The notes under the pieces: generated by a model
What the model saw: the letters and a program-made list of their open reading frames with translations, nothing else
The model's database searches: none
Told to the model about the DNA's origin: nothing
Part shown: positions 15,932 through 24,124 of the stretch, in pieces
Layout: each line of letters begins with the position of its first letter
Position numbering within the stretch: the first letter of the stretch is position 1
Made by a program: the position numbers and the translations under genes
NCBI GenBank assembly: GCA_016788405.1
Contig: JAEUSX010000222.1
Span: forward strand, 1 to 37,031
Reading direction: 5' to 3'
Origin: Flavobacteriales bacterium
Lineage (GTDB): Bacteria; Bacteroidota; Bacteroidia; Flavobacteriales_F; PHOS-HE28
Length of the DNA stretch: 37,031 bases

Positions 15932-16332
15932 CCCGCAACCTTACCCTTATCGCATCACTCGCCCTGGCACTGACCACCATGGCGCAGGACCAGAGCTACG
16001 CCGATTGCCTGGTGAAGACCCAGAGCCGTTGGGGCGCTCCCTGTGAGCATTGCTTCAACTACACCGAAGGCTATAAGCGCGATTTCAGCGGCACCTACCA
16101 GATCGACCTGCGCAACAGCTGTCGCGACCTGATCGAGGTGAAGGTGGCCGTGCAGGAGAAGAATGGCACCTGGCGCACCTTCCCGGTGCGCGCGCTCGGC
16201 CCGGAGGAAAGCATGAGCGCCTACGCGTGCGAGGGAAGCGGCAAGTACCTTTACTGGGTGCGACGTGCCAACGACACCGAGATCGTGCTTCCCAGCGATC
16301 GCGAGATCATCACCGCCTACCGCGGCAAATAG
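15928..16332 (+). CDS. Small secreted cysteine-containing protein
   Basis: A 134-residue protein with a signal peptide (LTLIASLALALTTMAQ). The mature part has five cysteines in two groups (CLVKTQSRWGAPCEHC near the start, then NSCRDLIEV and YACEGSG), suggesting disulfide bonds in the periplasm or outside. The middle (GTYQIDLRNSCRDLIEVKVA) looks like a beta-sandwich domain. I know no family name. It is translationally coupled to the TPR gene and ends 15 bases before a strong terminator hairpin. Confidence 0.7.
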   Translation: MTRNLTLIASLALALTTMAQDQSYADCLVKTQSRWGAPCEHCFNYTEGYKRDFSGTYQIDLRNSCRDLIEVKVAVQEKNGTWRTFPVRALGPEESMSAYACEGSGKYLYWVRRANDTEIVLPSDREIITAYRGK

Positions 16333-16347
16333 GTCGGGCAGCGAGCG

Positions 16348-16385
16348 CGCAGCGAGCCGCTGGCCAATGTCAGCGGCTCGCTGCG
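16348..16385 (+). terminator. Rho-independent-type terminator hairpin
   Basis: CGCAGCGAGCCGCTG (16348-16362) and CAGCGGCTCGCTGCG (16371-16385) form a perfect 15-bp stem with an 8-base loop, followed by TTCTT. It lies 15 bases after the stop at 16332 and closes the secreted-protein operon. Confidence 0.8.
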
Positions 16386-16448
16386 TTCTTCACCCCGCTT
16401 TGTTGATGCGCAACCCGCGCGGCTCGTGATCCAAGCCGGCGGGACCGG

Positions 16449-16456
16449 CACTTTTG
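16449..16456 (+). promoter_or_regulatory. -7 element (CACTTTTG)
   Basis: CACTTTTG fits TAnnTTTG except at the first base. It lies 15 bases before the ATG at 16472, downstream of the terminator, and would start a new transcript. Confidence 0.45.
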
Positions 16457-16471
16457 GCTGCACACGCCGCC

Positions 16472-16864
16472 ATGACCACCAAGCGCTTCCACCTCGACCG
16501 CACGGAAACCTCCCCGCAGATCGACCTGGATCTCGACAACGGCGTCATGGAATTCGTCGGACGCTCGCTGCCGCACAATTCCGAGCAGTTCTACTCGCGC
16601 GTGTACCGCTGGCTCGAAGAATACCTTGAAGCGCCCAGGGAAGAGACCACCGTGAACATGCGCCTCGACTACCTGGATACCAGCAGCAGCAAGCATCTCT
16701 ATAACATCTTCCAGAAGCTCGACGCCGTGAATGAGCGCGGCCAGCATGTGCTCGTGAACTGGCATTTCGAGACCGGCGATGAGGAGATGGCCGAGACGGG
16801 CAAGGATTACGAGAGCCTGTTCCGGTTGGACTTCAAGTTCGTCGAGGTTCAGGACCTCTTCTGA
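16472..16864 (+). CDS. DUF1987/SiaC-family regulatory phosphoprotein
   Basis: A 130-residue cytoplasmic protein matching the DUF1987 family, whose Pseudomonas member SiaC is switched by threonine phosphorylation and activates the diguanylate cyclase SiaD. Visible family features are the N-terminal TSPQIDLDLDNGVMEFVGRS, SLPHNSEQFYSRVYRWLEEY, RLDYLDTSSSK (which carries the likely phospho-acceptor threonine) and VLVNWHFETGDEEMAE. In Bacteroidota this family often sits beside a SiaB-like kinase, but no SiaA, SiaB or SiaD homologue is in this window. The ATG at 16472 is preferred over an upstream TTG at 16454 because of promoter spacing. Confidence 0.83.
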   Translation: MTTKRFHLDRTETSPQIDLDLDNGVMEFVGRSLPHNSEQFYSRVYRWLEEYLEAPREETTVNMRLDYLDTSSSKHLYNIFQKLDAVNERGQHVLVNWHFETGDEEMAETGKDYESLFRLDFKFVEVQDLF

Positions 16865-16890
16865 GCGCAGCACCCCTCGCTGTTCAAAAC

Positions 16891-16912
16891 TCGCCTGTTT
16901 TTCAACAGGTGA
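16891..16912 (+). terminator. Hairpin after the DUF1987 gene
   Basis: A 9-bp stem (TCGCCTGTT with AACAGGTGA, one G-T pair) closes a TTTC loop 27 bases after the stop at 16864. There is no clear T-run on the plus strand, so termination is only possible. Confidence 0.4.
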
Positions 16913-16945
16913 AACCACCATTCTCCGCTGTTCTTTGCTCCTGCT

Positions 16946-16966
16946 GAAGCGTTGGGCCAACGCTTC
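16946..16966. promoter_or_regulatory. Perfect 21-base palindrome upstream of the metallo-hydrolase gene
   Basis: GAAGCGTTGG (16946-16955), one G, then CCAACGCTTC (16957-16966) make a perfect inverted repeat ending 11 bases before the ATG at 16978. It could be an operator for a dimeric regulator or an RNA hairpin close to the start codon. Confidence 0.5.
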
Positions 16967-16977
16967 GCGCGGGATAG

Positions 16978-17655
16978 ATGAAGCTCACCTACTACGGACA
17001 CTCGTGCATCGGCGTGAATACAGCCGGGCATGATGTGCTCTTCGACCCCTTCATCTCCGGGAATCCGCTGGCCGGGGACATCGACGTGGCAAGGATACCT
17101 GCGACGGAGATCCTCATATCGCACGGGCATGGTGACCATGTCGCCGATGCGGAGTCCATCGCCAAGCGGACCAACGCAACGCTGGTGAGCAACTATGAGA
17201 TCGCTTCGTGGTTCGAAGCGAAGGGCGTGAAGCCGTGCATCGGCATGAACATCGGCGGATCGGTAAACGTGGGACCATTCCGAGTGAAATACGTGAACGC
17301 GGTGCACAGCAGCCAGCTACCCGATGGCACCTACGGGGGCAACCCCGGCGGCTTCGTAGTAAATGGTCCGGATGGCAGCTTCCACCATGCGGGCGATACC
17401 GCCCTGACGCTGGACATGCAACTGCTCCGTCCATTCAACCTGCGCTTCGCCTGCCTGCCCATCGGCGACCATTACACCATGGGCGTGAGCGATGCCATCG
17501 AGGCGGCCAAGCTGATGGGCGTCACCAAGGTGGTCGGGATCCATTACAACACCTTCCCTCCCATCGTGATCGATACCGAGGCTGCGAAGCGGGATTTCGC
17601 GAAAGAGAGCATCACCCTGCTGCTTCCGGGCATCGGAGAGACCATCGAGATCTGA
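16978..17655 (+). CDS. UPF0173-type metal-dependent hydrolase (metallo-beta-lactamase fold)
   Basis: A 225-residue cytoplasmic protein of the YtkL/UPF0173 group. His8 lies in YYGHSCI, the main metal motif HxHxDH is at 49-54 (HGHGDH), and HHAGDTALT and GIHYNTFPP carry further expected ligands. Length and layout are standard. The substrate is unknown. A perfect palindrome just upstream may control it. It is followed 58 bases later by parA and could be read into that operon. Confidence 0.88.
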   Translation: MKLTYYGHSCIGVNTAGHDVLFDPFISGNPLAGDIDVARIPATEILISHGHGDHVADAESIAKRTNATLVSNYEIASWFEAKGVKPCIGMNIGGSVNVGPFRVKYVNAVHSSQLPDGTYGGNPGGFVVNGPDGSFHHAGDTALTLDMQLLRPFNLRFACLPIGDHYTMGVSDAIEAAKLMGVTKVVGIHYNTFPPIVIDTEAAKRDFAKESITLLLPGIGETIEI

Positions 17656-17713
17656 AACCGCTGAAAGGGCCGTGAATCCGCAGCCCCGACCAACAACCTC
17701 CAAACCAACCACC

Positions 17714-18529
17714 ATGGCCAAGATCATCTCGATTGTGAACCAGAAAGGCGGCGTGGGCAAGACCACTACGGCAATCAACCTCGCGGCCAGCCTGGGAGCG
17801 CTGGAGCGCCGCACGCTCCTGGTGGATGCCGACCCTCAGGCCAACGCCACCAGCGGCACCGGGCACGATCCGCGCGCGGTGAAATCGAGCATCTACGAGT
17901 GCATCATCAATGGGACGCCCGCCCAGCAGGTGATCGTGCACACGGACAACCCCGGCCTCGACCTCCTGCCCGGCCATATCGACCTCGTGGGCGCCGAGAT
18001 CGAGATGATCGACATGCCCGAGCGGGAGCACCAGATGAAGAAGGTGCTGGAGCCGCTGCGCGAGCACTACGACTTCATCATCATCGACTGCTCGCCTTCG
18101 CTGGGCCTGGTCACCGTGAACAGCCTCACGTGCTCCGACAGCGTGATCGTCCCCGTGCAGTGCGAGTACTTCGCCCTCGAGGGCCTGGGCAAACTGCTCA
18201 ACACCATCAAGATCGTGCAGCAGCGACTCAATCCGGATCTGCTGATCGAGGGCATGCTGCTCACCATGTACGACAGCCGCTTGCGCCTGGCCAATCAGGT
18301 GGTGGAGGAAGTGAAGACGCACTTCCAGCAGCTCGTGTTCGACACGGTGATCCACCGCAACGTGGCCTTGGGCGAGGCGCCCAGCCATGGCAAGAGCATC
18401 ATCATGCACGACGCCAGCAGTAAAGGGGCCACCAACTACCTGAATCTCGCCCGCGAGATCCTCCAGAAGAACAGCCTGACCCGCATCCCCGACAACGAGC
18501 GCATGATGAGCGTGGAGGCCTCCGAATAG
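17714..18529 (+). CDS. parA: Chromosome-partitioning ATPase ParA (Soj)
   Basis: A 271-residue ATPase that drives segregation of ParB-bound origin regions by nucleoid-bound dimer cycling. The deviant Walker A is KGGVGKTT at 11-18, Walker A' is LLVDADPQAN (Asp38, Asp40), and Walker B is FIIIDCSPSLG. There is no N-terminal DNA-binding domain, so this is the chromosomal Soj type. The ATG at 17714 (MAKIISIVNQ) is typical; an in-frame start at 17672 would add 14 unlikely residues. parB follows after 18 bases. Confidence 0.96.
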   Translation: MAKIISIVNQKGGVGKTTTAINLAASLGALERRTLLVDADPQANATSGTGHDPRAVKSSIYECIINGTPAQQVIVHTDNPGLDLLPGHIDLVGAEIEMIDMPEREHQMKKVLEPLREHYDFIIIDCSPSLGLVTVNSLTCSDSVIVPVQCEYFALEGLGKLLNTIKIVQQRLNPDLLIEGMLLTMYDSRLRLANQVVEEVKTHFQQLVFDTVIHRNVALGEAPSHGKSIIMHDASSKGATNYLNLAREILQKNSLTRIPDNERMMSVEASE

Positions 18530-18547
18530 CGCGATACACCGGAACAC

Positions 18548-19432
18548 ATGATCAAGAAGAAAGGTCTGGGCCGCGGCCTCAGCGCGCTGCTCGACGAACC
18601 CGCTGCCGACATCACCTCTCGCGAGGTGGGCGCGGCGCACCAGCGCCCCATGGGCGGCACCACCATGCTGCCCGTCACGCAGATCGAGCCGAACCCGTTC
18701 CAGCCCCGAGCGCACTTCAGTGAGGAGGCCCTGGCGGAACTCGCGCAGAGCATCCGTGAGCTGGGCATCATACAGCCGGTCACCGTGCGCAAGGTGGGCT
18801 ACGAGCGCTACCAGCTCATCAGCGGCGAACGGCGGTTCCGCGCTTCGCAACTGGCGGGCCTCACCGAAGTGCCTGCGTACGTGCGCGTGGCGAACGACGA
18901 AGCCATGCTGGAGATGGCGCTGGTGGAGAATATCCAGCGCGAGGAGCTCGACCCCATCGAGGTGGCCGTGAGCTTCCAGCGCCTGATCGACGAAGTGAGC
19001 CTGACCCAGGAGAAGCTGAGCGAGAAGGTGGGCAAGGACCGCGCGACCGTGAGCAACTACCTGCGCTTGCTGAAACTGCAGCCGGAGGTGCAGCTGGGCC
19101 TCCGCAACCGCAGCATCGGCATGGGCCACGCCCGCGCCCTGATCACCATCACCGACCCGGGCCGCCAGGTCGCGCTCTTCCACAAGATCGTGGAGAGCCA
19201 GCTGAGCGTGCGGCAAGTGGAAGAGATCGCACGCGGCCTCACGCCCGTTGCAGGCATCGCCAAGCCGTCATCCGCCCGCAAGCCGCTCCTCGACAAGGCC
19301 CTGAGCAAACAGCTCAGCGAGAAGCTGGAGACCCGTGTGACGGTGAAGGTGGATGGCACCGGCAAGGGCACCATCGAGGTGCGCTTCAAGAGCTCCGATG
19401 AATTGGATTGGCTGGTGAAGCGGATGGGCTGA
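18548..19432 (+). CDS. parB: Chromosome-partitioning protein ParB (Spo0J)
   Basis: A 294-residue CTP-dependent DNA clamp that loads at parS. The N-terminal RGLSALL helix is the ParA-stimulating peptide. CTP-binding boxes are at GERRFRA (93-99) and ENIQRE (127-132). The helix-turn-helix spans about 152-176 (LTQEKLSEKVGKDRATVSNY), and the C-terminal dimerisation domain ends SDELDWLVKRM. No full parS was found in the window. Confidence 0.96.
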   Translation: MIKKKGLGRGLSALLDEPAADITSREVGAAHQRPMGGTTMLPVTQIEPNPFQPRAHFSEEALAELAQSIRELGIIQPVTVRKVGYERYQLISGERRFRASQLAGLTEVPAYVRVANDEAMLEMALVENIQREELDPIEVAVSFQRLIDEVSLTQEKLSEKVGKDRATVSNYLRLLKLQPEVQLGLRNRSIGMGHARALITITDPGRQVALFHKIVESQLSVRQVEEIARGLTPVAGIAKPSSARKPLLDKALSKQLSEKLETRVTVKVDGTGKGTIEVRFKSSDELDWLVKRMG

Positions 19433-19441
19433 GGCTTTCGC

Positions 19442-19449
19442 GACCTTTG
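19442..19449 (+). promoter_or_regulatory. -7 element (GACCTTTG)
   Basis: GACCTTTG fits TAnnTTTG except at the first base. It lies 9 bases after the parB stop and 4 bases before the GTG at 19454, so DUF5683 may have an internal promoter. Confidence 0.35.
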
Positions 19450-19453
19450 CCTC

Positions 19454-19996
19454 GTGCGCTCCTCGTCATTCGCTCTGGTCGCAGTGCTGTCGTTGGCCGC
19501 ATTGAGGGTGAATGCGCAGGCTGGTCGCGACACCTCGGATTGGCGCTACCGCCACTCCCCGCGCACGGCCAGCTTGCTGAGCTTGGCAGTTCCCGGCGCC
19601 GGTCAGATCTACAACCGCAAGTATTGGAAAGCGCCCATCGCCTGGGCTGGGCTGGGCACTTGCGTTCATTTCATCCAAGAGAACACACGCGAGTACAAAC
19701 GCTACCGCACGGCGTACATCGCCTTGGTGGACAACGACCCGGCGACCACGGACGAATTCAACGGCCGCTACAGCTCCAACCAGGTGCTGAAGGTGACGGA
19801 CACCTACCGCAAGTGGCGCGACATCAGCTACATCTGCCTGGGCGCGGTGTACCTGCTGAACGTGGTGGATGCCAGTGTCGACGCCCATTTCGTGCGCTTC
19901 GATGTGAGCCGGGACCTGAGCGCGAGCCTGGGCCCTTCGCTCTCGACCGCTGCGATGGGAGCACCGGGCATCAGCCTCTCGGTGGCCCTTCGTTGA
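19454..19996 (+). CDS. DUF5683 domain protein
   Basis: A 180-residue envelope protein with a signal peptide (FALVAVLSLAALRVNAQ). The DUF5683 signature is SPRTASLLSLAVPGAGQIYN then RKYWKAPIAWAGLGT, followed by a second hydrophobic segment (DISYICLGAVYLLNVVDASV) and a beta-like tail. Its role is unknown, but it lies between parB and dapB in many Bacteroidota genomes. It starts with GTG; no better in-frame ATG exists before the signal peptide. Confidence 0.85.
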   Translation: MRSSSFALVAVLSLAALRVNAQAGRDTSDWRYRHSPRTASLLSLAVPGAGQIYNRKYWKAPIAWAGLGTCVHFIQENTREYKRYRTAYIALVDNDPATTDEFNGRYSSNQVLKVTDTYRKWRDISYICLGAVYLLNVVDASVDAHFVRFDVSRDLSASLGPSLSTAAMGAPGISLSVALR

Positions 19997-20045
19997 CAGC
20001 ATCCGCCATTCACACATGTTTGGCAAGCCCACAAGGGCAGCCGGT

Positions 20046-20053
20046 TACCTTCG
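20046..20053 (+). promoter_or_regulatory. -7 element (TACCTTCG)
   Basis: TACCTTCG matches TAnnTTTG at seven positions, 9 bases before the dapB ATG at 20063. Confidence 0.45.
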
Positions 20054-20062
20054 GCGCCTGCC

Positions 20063-20803
20063 ATGCGGTTAGCGCTTTACGGGTACGGGCGAATGGGCAA
20101 GGCCATTGAGGCGGCAGCCACTGCGCGCGGGCATGAAATCGTGCTGCGGGTGACCGCTGCCAATGCCGGCGCGCCACCGAAGGATGCAGATGCCGCCATC
20201 GAATTCAGCAAGCCGGACCAGGCGCTGGCGAATATGAGGCTGTGCCTGGAGATGGGCGTTCCGGTGGTGGTGGGCACCACGGGCTGGTACGACCGGCTTC
20301 CCGACGTGCGCGCCTTGGTGGATACATACAAGGGCAGTCTTCTCTGGGCCAGCAATTTCAGCATCGGCGTGAACCTGTTCTTCCGCGTGAACCGCCAGCT
20401 CGCCGCGCTCATGGACAAGCAGCCGTACTACGCGGCTCGAATCGACGAAGTCCATCACATCCACAAGCTTGACGCCCCTAGCGGCACGGCGATCACGCTA
20501 GCCCACGACATCGACCTGCGCACGCAACGTTACAGCGGCTGGGAACCGGTGAAAGGCGATCTCCATCAACCTTCAACCGGAAGCAGCCCGCATCCCTCCC
20601 CCGTGAGGATCGCGAGTGAACGCGTCGGCGAAGTCACGGGCAAGCACAGCGTCACCTGGGCATCGGCCAATGACCGCATCACGATCACGCATGAAGCCTT
20701 CGACAGAAGCGGGTTCGCTGCGGGCGCTGTCATCGCCGCCGAGTGGCTGCGAAGCCGCCAAGGGCTCTTCACCATGGACGACGTGCTGGATGCAGCAACA
20801 TGA
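20063..20803 (+). CDS. dapB: 4-hydroxy-tetrahydrodipicolinate reductase
   Basis: A 246-residue cytoplasmic enzyme of lysine and diaminopimelate synthesis. The nucleotide-binding loop is LYGYGRMGKAIE at the N-terminus, GTTGW is at 71-75, and the catalytic block EVHHIHKLDAPSGTA has His131, His132 and Lys135 in the E. coli spacing. It is shorter than E. coli DapB, as usual for the Bacteroidota form. It provides diaminopimelate for the wall and sits in the same run as the partition and signal-peptidase genes. Confidence 0.95.
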   Translation: MRLALYGYGRMGKAIEAAATARGHEIVLRVTAANAGAPPKDADAAIEFSKPDQALANMRLCLEMGVPVVVGTTGWYDRLPDVRALVDTYKGSLLWASNFSIGVNLFFRVNRQLAALMDKQPYYAARIDEVHHIHKLDAPSGTAITLAHDIDLRTQRYSGWEPVKGDLHQPSTGSSPHPSPVRIASERVGEVTGKHSVTWASANDRITITHEAFDRSGFAAGAVIAAEWLRSRQGLFTMDDVLDAAT

Positions 20804-20867
20804 GCATGCCGCTGCGTGGCCGAGCCAGCAGGACCCGCTTCAGCCGCCTAACCAATAACCTTCCACC

Positions 20868-22451
20868 TTGATCCCCTACATCCTCCTCTACGCCTACTTC
20901 GCGCTGCTGATGGCCAGCCTCTGGAAGCTGTTCCAGAAGGCGGGCAAGCCGGCGTGGGCCGGCCTGGTGCCCGGTTACAACATCCTCGTGTGGCTGAAGA
21001 TCGCCGGCAAGCCGTGGTGGTGGATCGTGCTCTTCATCGTGCCCGGCGTGAACCTGCTCATGTTCATCATCATGAACGTGAACATCTCCATCGTGCTTGG
21101 CCGCCGCAACTACAAGGAGTACGTGCTCATGACCTTCCTCCCGTGGTGGAAAGTCCCCGAGACCATCTTCTCGAAGGACGCCTACATCGGCCCCATCCCG
21201 CCAGAGAAGCGAAAGCGCAACCTCTTCGAGCAATGGGGCGATGCCATCCTCTTCGCTGTGATCGTGGCGACGGTGTTCCGCACGTACACGTTCGAGGCCT
21301 TCACCATCCCCACGCCTTCGATGGAGAAGAGCCTGCTGGTGGGCGATTACCTCTTCGTGAGCAAACTGAGCTACGGCCCGCGGCTGCCCATGACACCGCT
21401 CACCTTCCCGTTCACGCACCACACCATGCCCTTCACGACGAGCACACCCTCGTTCGTGGAGTGGTTCAAGCAGCCGTACCGCCGCCTGCCCGGATTCGGC
21501 GAGCCGCAGCGCGGGGATGCCGTGGTGTTCAACTTCCCGGAAGGCGATACCGTGGTGGCCAATTTCCAGAACCAGAGCTACTACCAACTGGTGCGCGATA
21601 AAGGGCGCAAGAAGCTGAATGACCCCAGATTCAGGCTGCCCAACCAAGTGGATGGACAAACGGTGAGCATGCCGATGGGCGGGATCCTCGTTCGCCCCAT
21701 CGACAAGCGCGAGAATTACATCAAGCGGTGCGTGGCCGTAGCCGGCGATTCGCTGGAAGTGCGCGATGGCGACGTGTACGTGAACGGCGTCAAGGAGATG
21801 CTTCCGGAACAGGCGCAGTACAGCTACAACACCACCTTCAAAGTGGGCTACACCGAGCGAACGCAGAAGACGATGAAGGAGAAGCTTGACATCGGCATCG
21901 GCGACATGTCCGCTGGATCCCTGTTCAATGGCATGCGCCCCGTGACCGGCGAACCGGTGAACGTCGCCCTCTCCGCGGCCCAAGTGAAAGCCTTATCGAA
22001 CGGCAATCCTTACTTCAACACGCTCGAGCGGCAGGTGACTCCGAAGGGCACCGAGTACGCGCAGCAGAAGCGACGGATCTTCCCGAACGATGAGCGATTC
22101 GATTGGAGCGAGGATTTCTTCGGACCCATCTGGATCCCGAAGCAAGGCGCCTCCATTCAGCTCACGGTGGACAATCTGCCGCTCTACCGACGCGTGATCG
22201 ATGTGTACGAAGGGCATGACCTGCAGGTGAAGGGCGACCAGATCCTCATCGACGGCAAGCCGGCCACGAGCTACACCTTCGCGCAGGACTACTACTGGAT
22301 GATGGGCGACAACCGCCACCGAAGCCAGGATAGCCGCTTCTGGGGCTTCGTGCCATTCGACCACATCGTGGGCAAAGCGGTGCTGGTGTGGTTCACGAAG
22401 GATCCGGAGACGGGAATCCGCTGGAAACGGATGTTCTCCGGCGTGAAATAG
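20868..22451 (+). CDS. lepB: Signal peptidase I with N-terminal membrane domain
   Basis: A 527-residue inner-membrane serine protease that removes signal peptides. The first 100 residues form a DUF5684-like hydrophobic domain (AGLVPGYNILVWLKIAGKPW), then a membrane anchor near 125-138. The catalytic Ser151 is in TPSMEKS and the general base Lys286 in YIKRCVAVAGD. The two are 135 residues apart against 55 in E. coli, because of a large insertion usual in this phylum. The C-terminal MMGDNRHRSQDSRFWG box is intact. The start is TTG at 20868; the next in-frame ATG would cut the first helix. Confidence 0.93.
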   Translation: MIPYILLYAYFALLMASLWKLFQKAGKPAWAGLVPGYNILVWLKIAGKPWWWIVLFIVPGVNLLMFIIMNVNISIVLGRRNYKEYVLMTFLPWWKVPETIFSKDAYIGPIPPEKRKRNLFEQWGDAILFAVIVATVFRTYTFEAFTIPTPSMEKSLLVGDYLFVSKLSYGPRLPMTPLTFPFTHHTMPFTTSTPSFVEWFKQPYRRLPGFGEPQRGDAVVFNFPEGDTVVANFQNQSYYQLVRDKGRKKLNDPRFRLPNQVDGQTVSMPMGGILVRPIDKRENYIKRCVAVAGDSLEVRDGDVYVNGVKEMLPEQAQYSYNTTFKVGYTERTQKTMKEKLDIGIGDMSAGSLFNGMRPVTGEPVNVALSAAQVKALSNGNPYFNTLERQVTPKGTEYAQQKRRIFPNDERFDWSEDFFGPIWIPKQGASIQLTVDNLPLYRRVIDVYEGHDLQVKGDQILIDGKPATSYTFAQDYYWMMGDNRHRSQDSRFWGFVPFDHIVGKAVLVWFTKDPETGIRWKRMFSGVK

Positions 22452-22470
22452 CTGGCGGTTGTCAGCGAAC

Positions 22471-23394
22471 ATGGACGAGGAGCCAGGGACCGCGCGCATC
22501 GGACAACCGCGTGCTGTGCTCATCCGGATCTGGCGCGATCAGTGGTTCAGGGCTTTCCTGCTCGCCATCGGGCTGCTCGTCGCACTGAACGCCTTCGTGC
22601 TGAGGCTGGTCACCGTGCGCAGCACGAGCATGTTCGCCACGCTGCGGCCCGGCGATCTGCTGCTGGTGCAACGCTGGGCCAATTGGACCGGGTATGCGCG
22701 CGGTGACATGGTGGTATTCCGTGATCCGCTCAAGGACCGCGGACCCTGGTGGCGATCGGCCCTGCTGGTGAAGCGAATAGCGGCCCTTCCGGGCGACACC
22801 TTGGAGATCCGCGACGGCGTCCTGCTGGTGAATGGCTCCCAGGCCGAGGAACCGACCGGGCTTGCATTCAGCCACCTGATCCGGCTGCGCCCGAATGCCG
22901 ATGCGCTATCCGTGCTCCGGCGGCACGGCATACCCACCGAAACGGTGATGACCGGACGAAGCAGCATCGAAGCGCCATTGACCAGCGCGTTGCGCGACTC
23001 GTTGGAATCGGATCGCGATGTGATCAGTGTGGCGCCTATGAGCCTGGCCAAGGGCGGCCGCATGCACATCTTCCCCTTCAGCCCGCGCTACGCCTGGAAC
23101 GGTGACGACTTCGGCCCGCTGATGATCCCGCGACGTGAAGACACGCTGCGCATCGACGCGCACAATCTCCCGCTGTACGACCGACTGATCAGCATCTACG
23201 AAAGGCACCGATTGAGCAACAGCGGCGACCAACTGCTCATCGATGGCCTGCCGCTGGAACGCTATCGGGTGGAGGAAGACTACTGCTTCGTGCTGGGAGA
23301 CAGCCGCCACTTCAGCGCCGACTCTCGCTATTGGGGCTTCCTGCCGATGAACCGCATCGTGGGTCGGGCCGTTGCGCTGCACCGGGCGCCTTGA
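22471..23394 (+). CDS. Second signal peptidase I (lepB paralog)
   Basis: A 307-residue S26 peptidase lacking the long N-terminal domain of its neighbour. One membrane anchor (FLLAIGLLVALNAFVLRL) is followed by the catalytic Ser53 (RSTSMFATLRPGD) and Lys101 (LVKRIAALPGD), and the end has FVLGDSRHFSADSRYWG. Both catalytic residues are present, so it should be active, perhaps with different substrate choice. It follows lepB by 19 bases and looks like a tandem duplication that has diverged. The ATG at 22471 is preferred to a TTG at 22459. Confidence 0.9.
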   Translation: MDEEPGTARIGQPRAVLIRIWRDQWFRAFLLAIGLLVALNAFVLRLVTVRSTSMFATLRPGDLLLVQRWANWTGYARGDMVVFRDPLKDRGPWWRSALLVKRIAALPGDTLEIRDGVLLVNGSQAEEPTGLAFSHLIRLRPNADALSVLRRHGIPTETVMTGRSSIEAPLTSALRDSLESDRDVISVAPMSLAKGGRMHIFPFSPRYAWNGDDFGPLMIPRREDTLRIDAHNLPLYDRLISIYERHRLSNSGDQLLIDGLPLERYRVEEDYCFVLGDSRHFSADSRYWGFLPMNRIVGRAVALHRAP

Positions 23395-23439
23395 GCGCTG
23401 GCACAGGCTTTGACTCCGGCGCACGAACTTCGCCCCGCC

Positions 23440-24087
23440 ATGAAGAACGCACTGCTCCTCGCCGCCCTGCTCCTCGCTCCCATCGCATCGCGCGCCCAGG
23501 ACGACCCGAAGGCCAAGGCCATCGTGGACCGGCTGATGGCGCAGGCCAAGGGCTGGACCAGTTTCGAGGCCGACTTCAGCAGCCGTTTGCAAAGCGCGAA
23601 GGACAAGCTCGATGTGAAGCAGGAAGGCAACATGAAGGTGAAGGGCAAGCGCTTCCGACTGGTACTGGACAAGAACACGATCATCAACGATGGCGCCGTG
23701 CTCTACACCTATAGCAAGGAGACCAACGAGGTGACCCTGAACGACCCCGCCGAGATGGAGCAGGAGATCGATCCGACCAAGATGTTCACTCAGTACGAGA
23801 AAGGATTCAAGAGCCAGTTCGTGGAGGAGAAGGCCGATGCCGCCGGCATGATGACCCAAATCGTGAAACTCTTCCCCATCGACCCGGCGAAGAAGCCCTT
23901 CCACACCGTGATGCTCACCGTGGACAAGGCGAAGGGCGAGCCGCGCAGCGTGCAGGTGCTGTACAAGGATGGCAACGTGGTCACGTACAACGTGAAGCGC
24001 TTCGCCGCCAATGTGGACCTCGCCGATGCGCTCTTCACCTTCGACAAGGGGAAATACCCCGGCGTGGAGGTGAACGACATGCGCTAG
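23440..24087 (+). CDS. LolA-like outer-membrane lipoprotein carrier protein
   Basis: A 215-residue periplasmic protein. The signal peptide (NALLLAALLLAPIASRAQ) is followed by DRLMAQAKGWTSFEADFSS, then KGKRFRLVLDKNTIINDG and LYTYSKETNEVTL, the half-barrel pattern of LolA/LolB-fold proteins. LolA carries lipoproteins from inner to outer membrane; Bacteroidota LolA-like proteins of this type are often annotated from fold only. A weak -7-like sequence (AGGCTTTG, 23405-23412) precedes it. The ATG at 23440 gives the signal peptide. Confidence 0.82.
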   Translation: MKNALLLAALLLAPIASRAQDDPKAKAIVDRLMAQAKGWTSFEADFSSRLQSAKDKLDVKQEGNMKVKGKRFRLVLDKNTIINDGAVLYTYSKETNEVTLNDPAEMEQEIDPTKMFTQYEKGFKSQFVEEKADAAGMMTQIVKLFPIDPAKKPFHTVMLTVDKAKGEPRSVQVLYKDGNVVTYNVKRFAANVDLADALFTFDKGKYPGVEVNDMR

Positions 24088-24124
24088 CACGTTACGCGTT
24101 CGCGATCCGCGCATTCACCGGGGC

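Noticed and set aside
16894-16917. A possible parS-like site (TGTTT ... GTGAAAC) upstream of parA
   Set aside because: The spacing and centre do not match TGTTTCACGTGAAACA; it is better explained by the hairpin there. Another half-site (GTTTCACG near 15388) is also incomplete.
17612-24114. Minus-strand open frames opposite parA/parB, dapB/lepB and lepB2/lolA
   Set aside because: The same codon-bias effect: His/Val/Ala-rich translations without recognisable domains.
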